Of a stretch of DNA of 14,448 nt, positions 5,396 through 12,954 are shown in pieces. Within the stretch, counting starts at the first letter, position 1; each line of letters opens with the position of its first letter. A model generated the notes under the pieces. The model had not been told where the DNA came from. It saw nothing but the letters and a program-made list of their open reading frames with translations, and did no database searches. A program made the position numbers and the translations under genes. Location of the stretch: contig CAZCYD010000060.1 of the NCBI GenBank assembly GCA_964502735.1, positions 1 through 14,448 of the forward strand, read 5' to 3'. The stretch is from JACKAN01 sp964502735 (GTDB taxonomy: Bacteria; Bdellovibrionota; Bdellovibrionia; Bdellovibrionales; UBA1609).

Positions 5396-7194
5396 CTTAG
5401 CTCCTGAGGTTTAGATATTTGATTGAGAACATAACTGGCACCAAGGGGAAGACCATCATACTGAGTGATGGATTTGAGTTTATGAGATAGGTCCGGCCAT
5501 TCAGATAAAATAAAGTGGTAGAGCTGAGCATCGCGATTTTGTTCCACCACATAGGTGCACTCTCTGGTCTCTATAAATCTTCGGACTTCATCCACCAAGG
5601 GAAGAGCTCTCAGTCTCATGTAGGCAGTTTCTAATCCTTGCGCATTTAAGAGACTTTGAGTTTCTAACAGTGCTGGATTTGAAGAGCCGTAACCCAGCAA
5701 GCCGACAGAGCCGTTGCCAATGGTGAGAGGTTGAGGCACCCATTTTTTTGCCGTTTCATATTTTAGACTTAATCTGGAGAGTAGTTTCTTGTAGTTTTCA
5801 TTGTCTTCTGAGTACAGGGCTTTTTCATCGTGACCTGTACCACGAGTAAAGTAACCTGCGTTGCGATGGTGGGTGCCGGGAAGAGTACGATAGGTAATTC
5901 CATCACCGTCAGTGTCTTTATAGCGGGCATAATCCTCAAGAAGGTCCAAGTCGGACTCTCGATAGACTTTGCCTCTATCAAAGGCTTGATTTGGATAATT
6001 AAAATTATCGCTAATCCAAAAGTTCATCCCAAGGTCAAGATCGCTGAGAACAATCACAAGAGTTTGCAGCCTTTCAGATAAATCAAAGCAAGTTTGGCCA
6101 AACTCAAAACATTCCTCTGGGTTAGCAGGTAAAAGCACAACGTGTTTGGTGTCTCCATGAGACAAGTACACAGCAGAGGTTAAATCTCCCTGCATTGTGC
6201 GCGTTGGCAATCCTGTTGATGGGCCCGCTCTTTGAACATCCCATATTACGGCGGGGATCTCCGCAAAGTAGCTTAACCCTCCGGCTTCGGCCATAAGGGA
6301 GAGCCCAGGCCCAGAGGTTGGAGTTACAGCTCGGGCTCCTGCCCAACCGGCACCGATGGCCATTGAAATGGCAGCCAGTTCATCTTCGGCTTGTACGACA
6401 GCAAACTTGTTTTTACCGTCCTTATCTTTGCGAAATTTTTCAGCATAGTACTGAAACTGCTCGGCAACAGAACTCGATGGAGTTATCGGATACCAGGACA
6501 GAAAGGTGCATCCGCCAAATAATAAGCCCAACCCACTTGCCGTGTTGCCATCAATTAGTACTTTATTTTTATTTCCGTTGGGGATGGCTTCAACTTTATA
6601 GGGGAAGGAGTCAGATTCAAGGTGAGTCTGACTGTACTCCCAGCCAGAGTCTACAGCTTTTAAATTGGCTTCGATAACTTGAGGTTTATTGCTAAATATT
6701 TTCTGAATAGTTCCGATGAGAACGGATTTCTCGATATTAATGAGTCTTGCAATGACTCCCACATAAACCATATTAGTTAGGAGTTTTTTTAGTTTAATGG
6801 CATCGGTGACTTCATCGACAATTTTTTTAAATGGAACGGGAATGCAAAGTAAATCAGATCTTTCTTTGAATAATGGGACTTTGAGGTCGGAGTTGTATAT
6901 AAAAACCCCATTCGGATTGAGATTTTGTTGATCTTTAATTAGCGTGGCGGCATTCATTCCAACTGCGATATCGCTAGTGTCCCGGCGAGAAAGGTGACCG
7001 TCCTTAGAAATGCGAATGGAAAACCACGTCGGCAAGCCTGCAATATTCGAAGGGAAAAGATTTTTCCCCATTACCGGAAGTCCCATGTGGAATAAACTTC
7101 GAACTAAAATATTATTGGCAGACTGGCTACCAGACCCATTAACAGTTCCAATGCTGATAACAAAATCATTAATTTTCGTCATAGAAAACGACAT
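5392..7194 (-). CDS. korA: 2-oxoacid (likely 2-oxoglutarate):ferredoxin oxidoreductase, fused gamma-alpha subunit
   Basis: This 600-residue subunit pairs with KorB. The gamma domain (about 10-190) opens with a Gly-rich ISIGTVNGSGSQSA and includes NIAGLPTWFSIRIS. The alpha pyrimidine-binding domain begins at GNTASGLGLLFGG (216-228) and has YPITPSSS (235-242), the QAEDE segment (268-272) and QRAGPSTGLPTR (321-332). All of these are hallmark positions of KorA. A transketolase-C-like domain with GLLGYGSSNPALLE follows near 490-600. Gamma fused ahead of alpha is the common two-gene form (KorAB). The ATG lies 10 nt after the plsC stop and lacks a visible Shine-Dalgarno; Met5 is an alternative start. 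Translation may depend on coupling with the upstream gene. The TGA overlaps the korB start. The product would feed 2-oxoglutarate into succinyl-CoA while reducing ferredoxin; no ferredoxin gene is in the window. Confidence 0.92.
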   Translation of the reverse strand: MSFSMTKINDFVISIGTVNGSGSQSANNILVRSLFHMGLPVMGKNLFPSNIAGLPTWFSIRISKDGHLSRRDTSDIAVGMNAATLIKDQQNLNPNGVFIYNSDLKVPLFKERSDLLCIPVPFKKIVDEVTDAIKLKKLLTNMVYVGVIARLINIEKSVLIGTIQKIFSNKPQVIEANLKAVDSGWEYSQTHLESDSFPYKVEAIPNGNKNKVLIDGNTASGLGLLFGGCTFLSWYPITPSSSVAEQFQYYAEKFRKDKDGKNKFAVVQAEDELAAISMAIGAGWAGARAVTPTSGPGLSLMAEAGGLSYFAEIPAVIWDVQRAGPSTGLPTRTMQGDLTSAVYLSHGDTKHVVLLPANPEECFEFGQTCFDLSERLQTLVIVLSDLDLGMNFWISDNFNYPNQAFDRGKVYRESDLDLLEDYARYKDTDGDGITYRTLPGTHHRNAGYFTRGTGHDEKALYSEDNENYKKLLSRLSLKYETAKKWVPQPLTIGNGSVGLLGYGSSNPALLETQSLLNAQGLETAYMRLRALPLVDEVRRFIETRECTYVVEQNRDAQLYHFILSEWPDLSHKLKSITQYDGLPLGASYVLNQISKPQELR

Positions 7195-7204
7195 TATTAC
7201 AGTT

Positions 7205-7987
7205 TTAATCTTTTGTATAGGAGCCAGTTACTAACTCCTCTTCTATTTCGTGGGGCTTTTCTTTATAGGCATCAGGGTTAATTTTCATGACCCAGTTTCG
7301 ATAATTGGAGTCAATGACTTCAATAGGGGCGGGTTCTTGCACTGGACCAACATGGATAGTGAGCTTACCGGGCTTGGGCATAAAATGATCCTTGGGCCAC
7401 AAATCGGCATTGCCCTCAATATAAACAAATAAAATGGGGGTATTTGATTGTTGAGCAAACATACTAACACCCCGCTTAAAAGTCTGAATATATCCATCTT
7501 TTGAGCGGGTCCCCTCAGGGAATAAAATCATCCATATTCTGTCTAATCTTTGCAGTAAGGATATGCACAATTTTACGGCCTCACCCTTTTTGTCTTTGCG
7601 ATCAATAGGTATTGCACCCAAGCAGTGTTTGGAAAAAAATGTGAAAAGGTTATTTGTAAACCAGTAGTCCTTTGCGGCTGTCAAATACAGGTCCATCCAG
7701 TACCTGAAAGGAATAGCTGACGCTATAGAGACGGCATCAAGATGGCTCGCATGGTTAGAGATCAGTAAAAGTTTTTTATGTTTTTTGTAGACGGATTTAA
7801 AATCACCTTTAACTTTTAGGCGAATAAAATAACGAAAACCGATGCCCTTGAGAAATATGGCCCACAAAACTCGAAAAAAGAAACTTGTGAGATCAAAGTG
7901 TCGAGTAAAAAGAGGGAGATGCTTCAAGTGAGAAGGGAGTCGAGTCCATTGATCGTTGTCATAGTTCCAGTCGCTAATTTCTCTCAT
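7205..7987 (-). CDS. PlsC-like lysophospholipid acyltransferase
   Basis: This 260-residue protein belongs to the PlsC/LPLAT superfamily, which transfers acyl groups to lysophosphatidic acid or related acceptors at the inner face of the cytoplasmic membrane. The family motifs are in order: NHASHLD (78-84, the catalytic H-x4-D), GAIPIDR (124-130), FPEGTRS (156-162) and TPILFVYIEG (183-192). A hydrophobic stretch near 34-58 could anchor it to the membrane. Its N-terminus (WNYDNDQWTRLPSHLKH) is not part of the core. The gene starts 7 nt after the cdsA-like stop and ends 10 nt before korA, so it is surely co-transcribed. With a CdsA-like partner directly upstream, a shared phosphatidic-acid step is the natural reading: the acyltransferase makes the substrate that CdsA activates. 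The acceptor cannot be told from sequence, so no plsC symbol is assigned. Confidence 0.88.
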   Translation of the reverse strand: MREISDWNYDNDQWTRLPSHLKHLPLFTRHFDLTSFFFRVLWAIFLKGIGFRYFIRLKVKGDFKSVYKKHKKLLLISNHASHLDAVSIASAIPFRYWMDLYLTAAKDYWFTNNLFTFFSKHCLGAIPIDRKDKKGEAVKLCISLLQRLDRIWMILFPEGTRSKDGYIQTFKRGVSMFAQQSNTPILFVYIEGNADLWPKDHFMPKPGKLTIHVGPVQEPAPIEVIDSNYRNWVMKINPDAYKEKPHEIEEELVTGSYTKD

Positions 7988-7994
7988 TTTACTC

Positions 7995-8924
7995 TCATGT
8001 AGGCGGAAAACGTTCTAACAGATGTAAAAAAACATAATAAAATATTGGTGCCACAAAAATAAACTTATCCACTCGAGAAAGAATATCATCACGACCTATA
8101 ATAAAAACGCCACTATCTTTGATGCCGAGATCTCTTCGAATGACAGATAGGATGATATCTCCACTGCGTCCGAATAAAATCACGATCAAAGAGGAGGCTA
8201 ACCAGAAAGGTTCGGACCTTACAGGTAACAAGTGCCGCATGCCCCAAGCTAGAAGAATTGTGAGAAGAGTGGAGTAAATAATTCCTTGAAGTGTAAATTT
8301 GGGAGTGATTCGATTCAAAACCTTTTTCTTGCCAAACTGCTTACTAAAAAACACCGAGGAGTTAAAACTAAATTCAGCAAGAAGGTATAAGTATATGAGT
8401 ATGTAAATGCCCTTTTTAAAGTTTAAAATCAGGCCGAGGTGCATGAGCGACCAACCCATAAAAATGTAGCAAATTAAAGCTAAGGCCATATATTGGATCA
8501 TGTGTGTATACGAATTTCTCAGGATAGGAATAAATGTCGTGCCCAATAAGAATAGCATAGGCATCATATTAAAATAGACGAGCTCGTTGGCGTATATCAT
8601 GTAGCACAGTGCAAAAGTGAAAACATAGGTTAGCCACACGAACCAAGTCCGATGATACATTCCGACCATTCTAAAAAAAGTTTTGGCACTAAAAATTGAG
8701 ACCAATGTTAGCATTAGTAAGGGGTAGGGGGCGGGTAGTCCAACAAAAAAAAGAATGACTGGGGTTATAAAAATCCAGCTTTTCGTACTTACCCAAGCTT
8801 TGGTAAAACGAGGGTTTTTTTGTCGCAAGATAAACAAAAACGATCCAACTAATAATAGAAAAATAATGATCAGACCGCTAGTTTCTTTAAATAATTTTTC
8901 ATTCCAAAGGGCAAATTCATTCAT
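7995..8924 (-). CDS. CdsA-like phosphatidate cytidylyltransferase, divergent signature
   Basis: This 309-residue multi-spanning membrane protein belongs to the family that makes CDP-diacylglycerol from phosphatidate and CTP. About eight hydrophobic segments precede the C-terminal active-site region. That region, FGRSGDIILSVIRRDLGIKD (251-270), matches the CdsA consensus GD-x3-S-x2-KR-x2-GIKDSG. The second half of the signature differs: where CdsA has GHGG-x2-DR-x-D, this protein has GRDDILSRVD (277-286). The HGG becomes RDD and the Asp before Arg becomes Ser, while the last Asp is kept. The protein may therefore be a CdsA paralogue with altered substrate or activity, as seen for YnbB-like relatives, rather than the housekeeping enzyme. 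It starts on a TAATG overlap with the regulator gene and is followed after 7 nt by the acyltransferase. A housekeeping cdsA is expected elsewhere in the genome. Confidence 0.8.
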   Translation of the reverse strand: MNEFALWNEKLFKETSGLIIIFLLLVGSFLFILRQKNPRFTKAWVSTKSWIFITPVILFFVGLPAPYPLLMLTLVSIFSAKTFFRMVGMYHRTWFVWLTYVFTFALCYMIYANELVYFNMMPMLFLLGTTFIPILRNSYTHMIQYMALALICYIFMGWSLMHLGLILNFKKGIYILIYLYLLAEFSFNSSVFFSKQFGKKKVLNRITPKFTLQGIIYSTLLTILLAWGMRHLLPVRSEPFWLASSLIVILFGRSGDIILSVIRRDLGIKDSGVFIIGRDDILSRVDKFIFVAPIFYYVFLHLLERFPPT

Positions 8925-10282
8925 TAGCTTTTCCGATCTAAGTTATAATCTTTTATCTTTTTATACAGACTTGATCTAGAAATATCTAAAACTCTTGCGG
9001 CTTCGTCAATATCTGGAAACTTTTGTAGAGCAACACTTACAGCTTTGGCCTCAAAATTTTGTACTAACTCTTGGAGTCCACGAGAAAAGTCCAAATCTTC
9101 ACCAGCTATAGATGAACCGGAGTTTGCCAGAAACGGGCGAAGAATTTTTGAAACATCTTCCCGTCTGATTATGGGCAGAGGCGAGGTAATCATTAGCTGT
9201 TCGCAGCACCGTTTGAGTTCACGAATATTTCCTGGCCAGGAATAATTTTTTAAAGCCTCCAAGGCATCCTCACTTAAGCTTTTCTGCCGTACACGATCTT
9301 GTTCAAAAAAATGTCTGCACAAAAGTGGAATGTCATCGAGTCTATCGCGCAGTGGCGGTAAGAGTATTTTTTTTCCATTTATGCGCCAGAGCAAGTCCTC
9401 GCGGAATTCTCCTTTTTTTGCCATGTCCTCTAGGCTTCTATTTGTTGCAATAATAACTAGGCAGTTGACGATAATGGGCTGTTTGGCTCCTACTCGCTTA
9501 ACTTCTCCGGACTCTAAAAATCTCAAAAGCTTAACTTGGTGTGATAGCGGAAGAGCCTCAATTTCGTCAATAAATAGCGTGCCCTCATTGGCCGCCTCGG
9601 CAAGTCCCATTTTATTTTGGTCGGCTCCAGTAAAGGCCCCTTTCACATGACCAAAGAATTCAGACTCAAATAGATTTTCAGGTATAGCCGCGATATTAAC
9701 CGATATCATTGGGCCATCTTGGCTTTGTTGGTGAAGCAAATTTGCGGTGACCTCTTTTCCCGTTCCTGTCTCTCCATCAATAAGTATTGGGCCTTTTTCT
9801 CCCTTGAGGTTGGCTATTTGTTTTTTGACTTCAACAGAGATAGGGCTTTGACCAATCCATGCTGCATGGGCAAGTTGAGAGCGAGTGGCAGCTCTTTGAA
9901 GTAAAAAGTAGCTTTCAATTTTTTCTAAGGTCAGGTGGATTTCATCAGGATTTAAGGGCTTTGCCAAAAAACGAGTAGCTCCGGCCTTTAAAGACTTTTC
10001 CATAAGCTCTCGGTTGAGGTCGCCAGACATCGCAATGATTTCTAGATGAGGGTACTTTTCGTGAATTTTTTGGATGCCGTTAAGGCCTTCAGCCTTTTGA
10101 GTATCGCCATAGTGCATGTCAACAATTGCAGCGTGGTAGGACTCTGAGAGATCCACCTCTTTGGGGTGAGAAAAGGCTATGACTTCCCATGATTCAGGTA
10201 CTGCCATAGGGATACTGGCACGAATGAGTTCTTCGTCATCAACAACTAAAAGTTTGAATTTTGAAATTTTTGACATCCTCAT
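8924..10282 (-). CDS. NtrC-family sigma-54-dependent response regulator
   Basis: This 452-residue transcriptional activator has three intact domains. The receiver (about 8-125) has Asp15-Asp16, phospho-acceptor Asp55 in IVDM, Ser86 and Lys108 in AKP. The AAA+ domain (about 142-375) has Walker A GETGTGKE (170-177), GAFTGA (215-220, the sigma-54 contact loop), Walker B LFIDE (236-240) and the FREDLLWRI region bearing the arginine fingers. The C-terminal Fis-type helix-turn-helix (about 423-446) reads DIDEAARVLDISRSSLYKKI. It therefore should activate sigma-54 promoters when phosphorylated. No histidine kinase gene lies beside it in this window. It heads the minus-strand group and its stop overlaps the cdsA-like ATG (TAATG). 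Two starts are possible, at 10282 and at Met3 (10276); neither has a good Shine-Dalgarno, and a -10-like hexamer directly upstream would favour leaderless initiation at Met3. Confidence 0.93.
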   Translation of the reverse strand: MRMSKISKFKLLVVDDEELIRASIPMAVPESWEVIAFSHPKEVDLSESYHAAIVDMHYGDTQKAEGLNGIQKIHEKYPHLEIIAMSGDLNRELMEKSLKAGATRFLAKPLNPDEIHLTLEKIESYFLLQRAATRSQLAHAAWIGQSPISVEVKKQIANLKGEKGPILIDGETGTGKEVTANLLHQQSQDGPMISVNIAAIPENLFESEFFGHVKGAFTGADQNKMGLAEAANEGTLFIDEIEALPLSHQVKLLRFLESGEVKRVGAKQPIIVNCLVIIATNRSLEDMAKKGEFREDLLWRINGKKILLPPLRDRLDDIPLLCRHFFEQDRVRQKSLSEDALEALKNYSWPGNIRELKRCCEQLMITSPLPIIRREDVSKILRPFLANSGSSIAGEDLDFSRGLQELVQNFEAKAVSVALQKFPDIDEAARVLDISRSSLYKKIKDYNLDRKS

Positions 10283-10311
10283 AACATAGTAAGTTTGCCG
10301 CTGTTAGACAA
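10283..10311 (-). promoter_or_regulatory. Candidate promoter of the regulator-cdsA-plsC-korAB group
   Basis: On the minus strand TTGTCT (10306-10311) and TATGTT (10283-10288) are 17 nt apart. The -10 touches the first ATG and lies 6 nt before the Met3 ATG (10276-10274), so the transcript would begin at Met3. It lies in the 85-nt divergent gap shared with serA. The serA-side promoter is not clear by eye. Confidence 0.35.
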
Positions 10312-10357
10312 ATGAAGAACTTGCAAAAACTGAGTTTTATGAGATTTTTTCACTTTT

Positions 10358-10362
10358 GGGAG
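10358..10362 (+). promoter_or_regulatory. Ribosome binding site fixing the serA start
   Basis: GGGAG ends 5 nt before the ATG at 10368. An upstream in-frame TTG at 10356 would overlap this site and add only four unconserved residues, so the ATG is chosen. Confidence 0.75.
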
Positions 10363-10367
10363 CGTTC

Positions 10368-11615
10368 ATGGCCGTTAAAGTACTTTTGCTTGAGGGAATA
10401 CACAGTTGCGCAGCGGAAACTCTGACCAAAATGGGTTTTTATGTAGAAGAAGAGGCCTGCTCCCTTCAAGGTGAAGATTTGGTAAAGAGAGCAAAAGGCT
10501 TCCATGTTGTAGGTATACGATCTAAGACTTATTTAGACAGTCATGTCATTGGGCAACTGCCGGATCTGCGAAGTATTGGAGCTTTTTGCATTGGAACAAA
10601 CCAGGTAGATTTGGAAGCTGCCAATAGGCTTGGCATTCCAACATTTAATGCTCCTTACAGCAATACCAGAAGCGTGGCTGAACTTGTTATTTGCGAAATG
10701 ATTGCCTTATCGAGAAGGCTTGGCGATGTCAATAGTAAGGCACACAACGGAAAATGGTTAAAATCTGCAAAGGGCTCTCATGAAATTCGCGGCAAAACTT
10801 TAGGAATAGTGGGGTATGGTCATATAGGTTCACAAGTTTCCGTTTTGGCCGAAGCTATGGGCTTAAAAGTTATATTTTATGACATCGTAAAAAAACTATC
10901 TCTAGGTAATGCTCAGTCTTCAGAGAGTTTAGAAGCTTTGCTGCAAGCTTCAGATTTTGTGACCTTGCATGTTCCTGCAACTTCGCAAACAGAGAATATG
11001 ATGGGTGCGCGTGAATTTGAATTAATGAAGCCCGGCTCCTATCTTATTAATGCCAGTCGGGGAAACGTTGTTGATATTGAAGTTTTAGTAGACGCTGTTA
11101 AGTCTAAAAAAATAGCGGGTGCGGCTATTGATGTTTATCCACAAGAGCCCGACAGCAATGATGAGCATTTTGAAAGTGTTTTGCAGGGGTTAAGTAATGT
11201 GATTTTGACTCCACATATAGGTGGAAGTACAGAAGAAGCTCAACAAGCCATTGGTTACGAAGTGGCTGAAAGCTTGATAAGATTTTTACATTTTGGTTTT
11301 ACGGGTGGGGCCGTGAACTTTCCTAATCTAGAGGTTCCTCTTCAAATTGATGGCCACCGACTCATTAATGTTCACAGGAATGTGCCAGGTGTTATGGGGG
11401 CTATCAATAGTATTGTTTCGAATGTAGGGGCTAATATTCGCTCGCAGTATCTTTCCACTGATAGCCGTATTGGTTATGTAGTTATGGATATGGAAAAGGG
11501 ACAATTCCACGAGGCGGCTCAAAAGATTTCAGAATTAGAAACCTCCATTAAAACTCAAGCTTTAATCGCAAAAAATCTTTCCGGGATTGAGGATATTAAA
11601 GGGGTCAAAAACTGA
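10368..11615 (+). CDS. serA: D-3-phosphoglycerate dehydrogenase (E. coli type)
   Basis: This enzyme catalyses the first step of serine synthesis, oxidising 3-phosphoglycerate with NAD+ in the cytoplasm. The 415-residue product is collinear with E. coli SerA. It has FCIGTNQVDL (73-82), FNAPYSNTRSVAELVI (93-108), the NAD site GYGHIGSQ (149-156), and catalytic Arg231 (NASRG), Glu260 (PQEP) and His283 (TPHIGGST). The C-terminal ACT domain (about 330-410) keeps residues equivalent to E. coli His344, Asn346 and Asn364 (H336, N338, N356), which bind serine, so feedback inhibition is likely. Trp130 matches the E. coli Trp139 hinge. The E. coli-type enzyme can also reduce 2-oxoglutarate to 2-hydroxyglutarate. 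It is divergent from the sigma-54 regulator and convergent with the FAD dehydrogenase gene, whose last 54 bp it overlaps. Confidence 0.96.
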   Translation: MAVKVLLLEGIHSCAAETLTKMGFYVEEEACSLQGEDLVKRAKGFHVVGIRSKTYLDSHVIGQLPDLRSIGAFCIGTNQVDLEAANRLGIPTFNAPYSNTRSVAELVICEMIALSRRLGDVNSKAHNGKWLKSAKGSHEIRGKTLGIVGYGHIGSQVSVLAEAMGLKVIFYDIVKKLSLGNAQSSESLEALLQASDFVTLHVPATSQTENMMGAREFELMKPGSYLINASRGNVVDIEVLVDAVKSKKIAGAAIDVYPQEPDSNDEHFESVLQGLSNVILTPHIGGSTEEAQQAIGYEVAESLIRFLHFGFTGGAVNFPNLEVPLQIDGHRLINVHRNVPGVMGAINSIVSNVGANIRSQYLSTDSRIGYVVMDMEKGQFHEAAQKISELETSIKTQALIAKNLSGIEDIKGVKN

Positions 11616-12947
11616 CTTGAGCGACTTCATGAGTTCAATTTCTACTGAACTGCGAGTGTGATGCAGAAAATTTCTTTTAACAAGCCCGACGCCATGTTCA
11701 GCAGAAATGCTGCCGCCAAGACTTTCAATCTTTGCAAAGAGTTTTTTGTCTACATCGTGGCACTTGTGTATAAAGTCTTCGGAGTTTAAATTTGCAGGTT
11801 TGAGTATGTTGATATGCAAATTGCCATCACCAATATGACCAAACCAAACCACGTCAAACTCAGGGTAATCCTTTGCTAAGATTTTATCCATCTCTTGCAT
11901 AAATTGAGTAACTTTAGAAACTCGAACAGAAACGTCATTTTTATAAGGTTCGCCAATAGCTGTGGCCTCAGTTATGTCCTCGCGGAGCCTCCATATGTCT
12001 TTGGCTTGTTGAGAGTTTTGTGCAAGGGTACCATCAACAATGTGACCCAGCTCCATTTGATTTTCAAAAACTTCCATAGCTGAATCCAGATCATTTGACG
12101 AGTTTTCCTCAATTTCCACTAAAAGATAATAAGGACTGTCTGTGCTCAAAGGCGAGTCTACGTGACCTTGCTTTCGAATGTATTTGAGGGCGACATCAGA
12201 AAACATTTCAAAAGCAGAGAGTGTTGTTTTATTACTAAAATTTTTAAAAACTTCCAATATGTACTCAAGTTTTGGCACGGCAAACAGAAAAACATGGAGA
12301 GGTGGAGGAGGAGTTGTTAGCTGCATTTCACATTCCGTTATGAACCCAAGTGTTCCTTCGCTCCCAATAAACAGGTGTCGAAGGTCATAACCGCTTGCAT
12401 TTTTTACTAGTGAATTGTTGAGTTGAAGAGTCTCTCCGGTGCCTGTTACGACAGTAAGGGATTTTACCCAGTTGCGGGTTAATCCGTAGCGGATCACTTT
12501 TATGCCTCCGGCATTGGTAGCAATATTTCCTCCTATTTGACTAGAACCTCTAGCTGCAAAGTCGACAGGATAGAATAAGTTTTTGTTTTTTGCGTAGCTT
12601 TGCAATGTTTCTGTGATAACCCCAGACTGGCAAGTTACAGATTTTTCAATTTCATCAAATCCAAGAATTTGATTCATTTTTTCAAAAGAAACAACAACTT
12701 CACCATTTAAGGCATAAGCCCCAGCGCTGAGTCCGGTTCGACCTCCAGAGGGAACAAGAGCTGTTTTATTGGTTATTGCCCACTGAACAAGACTTTGAAC
12801 CTCTGAGGTGTTTTTGGGAAACACCACTGCTGAGGGGTTTGGGCGAAAGTGGCGAGTCCAATCTTTCCCGTATTTTTGTAAGTCTTGCGTTTGAAAAGAA
12901 ATTTGATCATTCGGAAAAATTTTTTTTAAACTTTCTTGAGGGTTCAT
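11562..12947 (-). CDS. FAD-linked D-2-hydroxyacid dehydrogenase, probable D-2-hydroxyglutarate dehydrogenase
   Basis: This 461-residue flavoprotein is of the VAO/PCMH family (GlcD, D-lactate and D-2-hydroxyglutarate dehydrogenases). The FAD domain shows PSGGRTGLSAG (66-76), GGNIATNAGGIKVIRYG (139-155) and IGSEGTLGF (194-202). The C-terminal substrate domain has GHIGDGNLHIN (370-380, His371, His378, Asn380) and Glu417-His418 in SAEHGVG, the metal and catalytic residues known in human D2HGDH. It also has an R-x3-T-x9-K array (Arg322, Thr326, Lys336) close to the R-x3-T-x10-K substrate-binding set of D2HGDH. It oxidises a D-2-hydroxyacid and passes electrons to a quinone or flavoprotein. The convergent serA neighbour favours D-2-hydroxyglutarate; D-lactate or glycolate remain possible. 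No Shine-Dalgarno precedes the ATG; a -10-like TATCTT lies 7 nt upstream. The last 18 codons overlap serA on the other strand, and the terminal LNPGKIF is family-typical, so both reading frames are real. Confidence 0.88.
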   Translation of the reverse strand: MNPQESLKKIFPNDQISFQTQDLQKYGKDWTRHFRPNPSAVVFPKNTSEVQSLVQWAITNKTALVPSGGRTGLSAGAYALNGEVVVSFEKMNQILGFDEIEKSVTCQSGVITETLQSYAKNKNLFYPVDFAARGSSQIGGNIATNAGGIKVIRYGLTRNWVKSLTVVTGTGETLQLNNSLVKNASGYDLRHLFIGSEGTLGFITECEMQLTTPPPPLHVFLFAVPKLEYILEVFKNFSNKTTLSAFEMFSDVALKYIRKQGHVDSPLSTDSPYYLLVEIEENSSNDLDSAMEVFENQMELGHIVDGTLAQNSQQAKDIWRLREDITEATAIGEPYKNDVSVRVSKVTQFMQEMDKILAKDYPEFDVVWFGHIGDGNLHINILKPANLNSEDFIHKCHDVDKKLFAKIESLGGSISAEHGVGLVKRNFLHHTRSSVEIELMKSLKSVFDPFNILNPGKIFCD

Positions 12948-12954
12948 GAGTAAG

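Noticed and set aside
6122..6677. Overlapping long frames opposite and beside korA coding sequence
   Set aside because: These are shadow frames of a strongly conserved gene, with no independent start signals or recognisable protein features.
10359..10372. GG-N10-GC over the serA start codon
   Set aside because: It spans the ribosome site and ATG, so no leader or start site downstream would make sense; chance match.
12271..12290. TGGCACG on the plus strand within the dehydrogenase gene as a sigma-54 promoter
   Set aside because: It lies in antisense coding sequence and has no GC at the -12 position.
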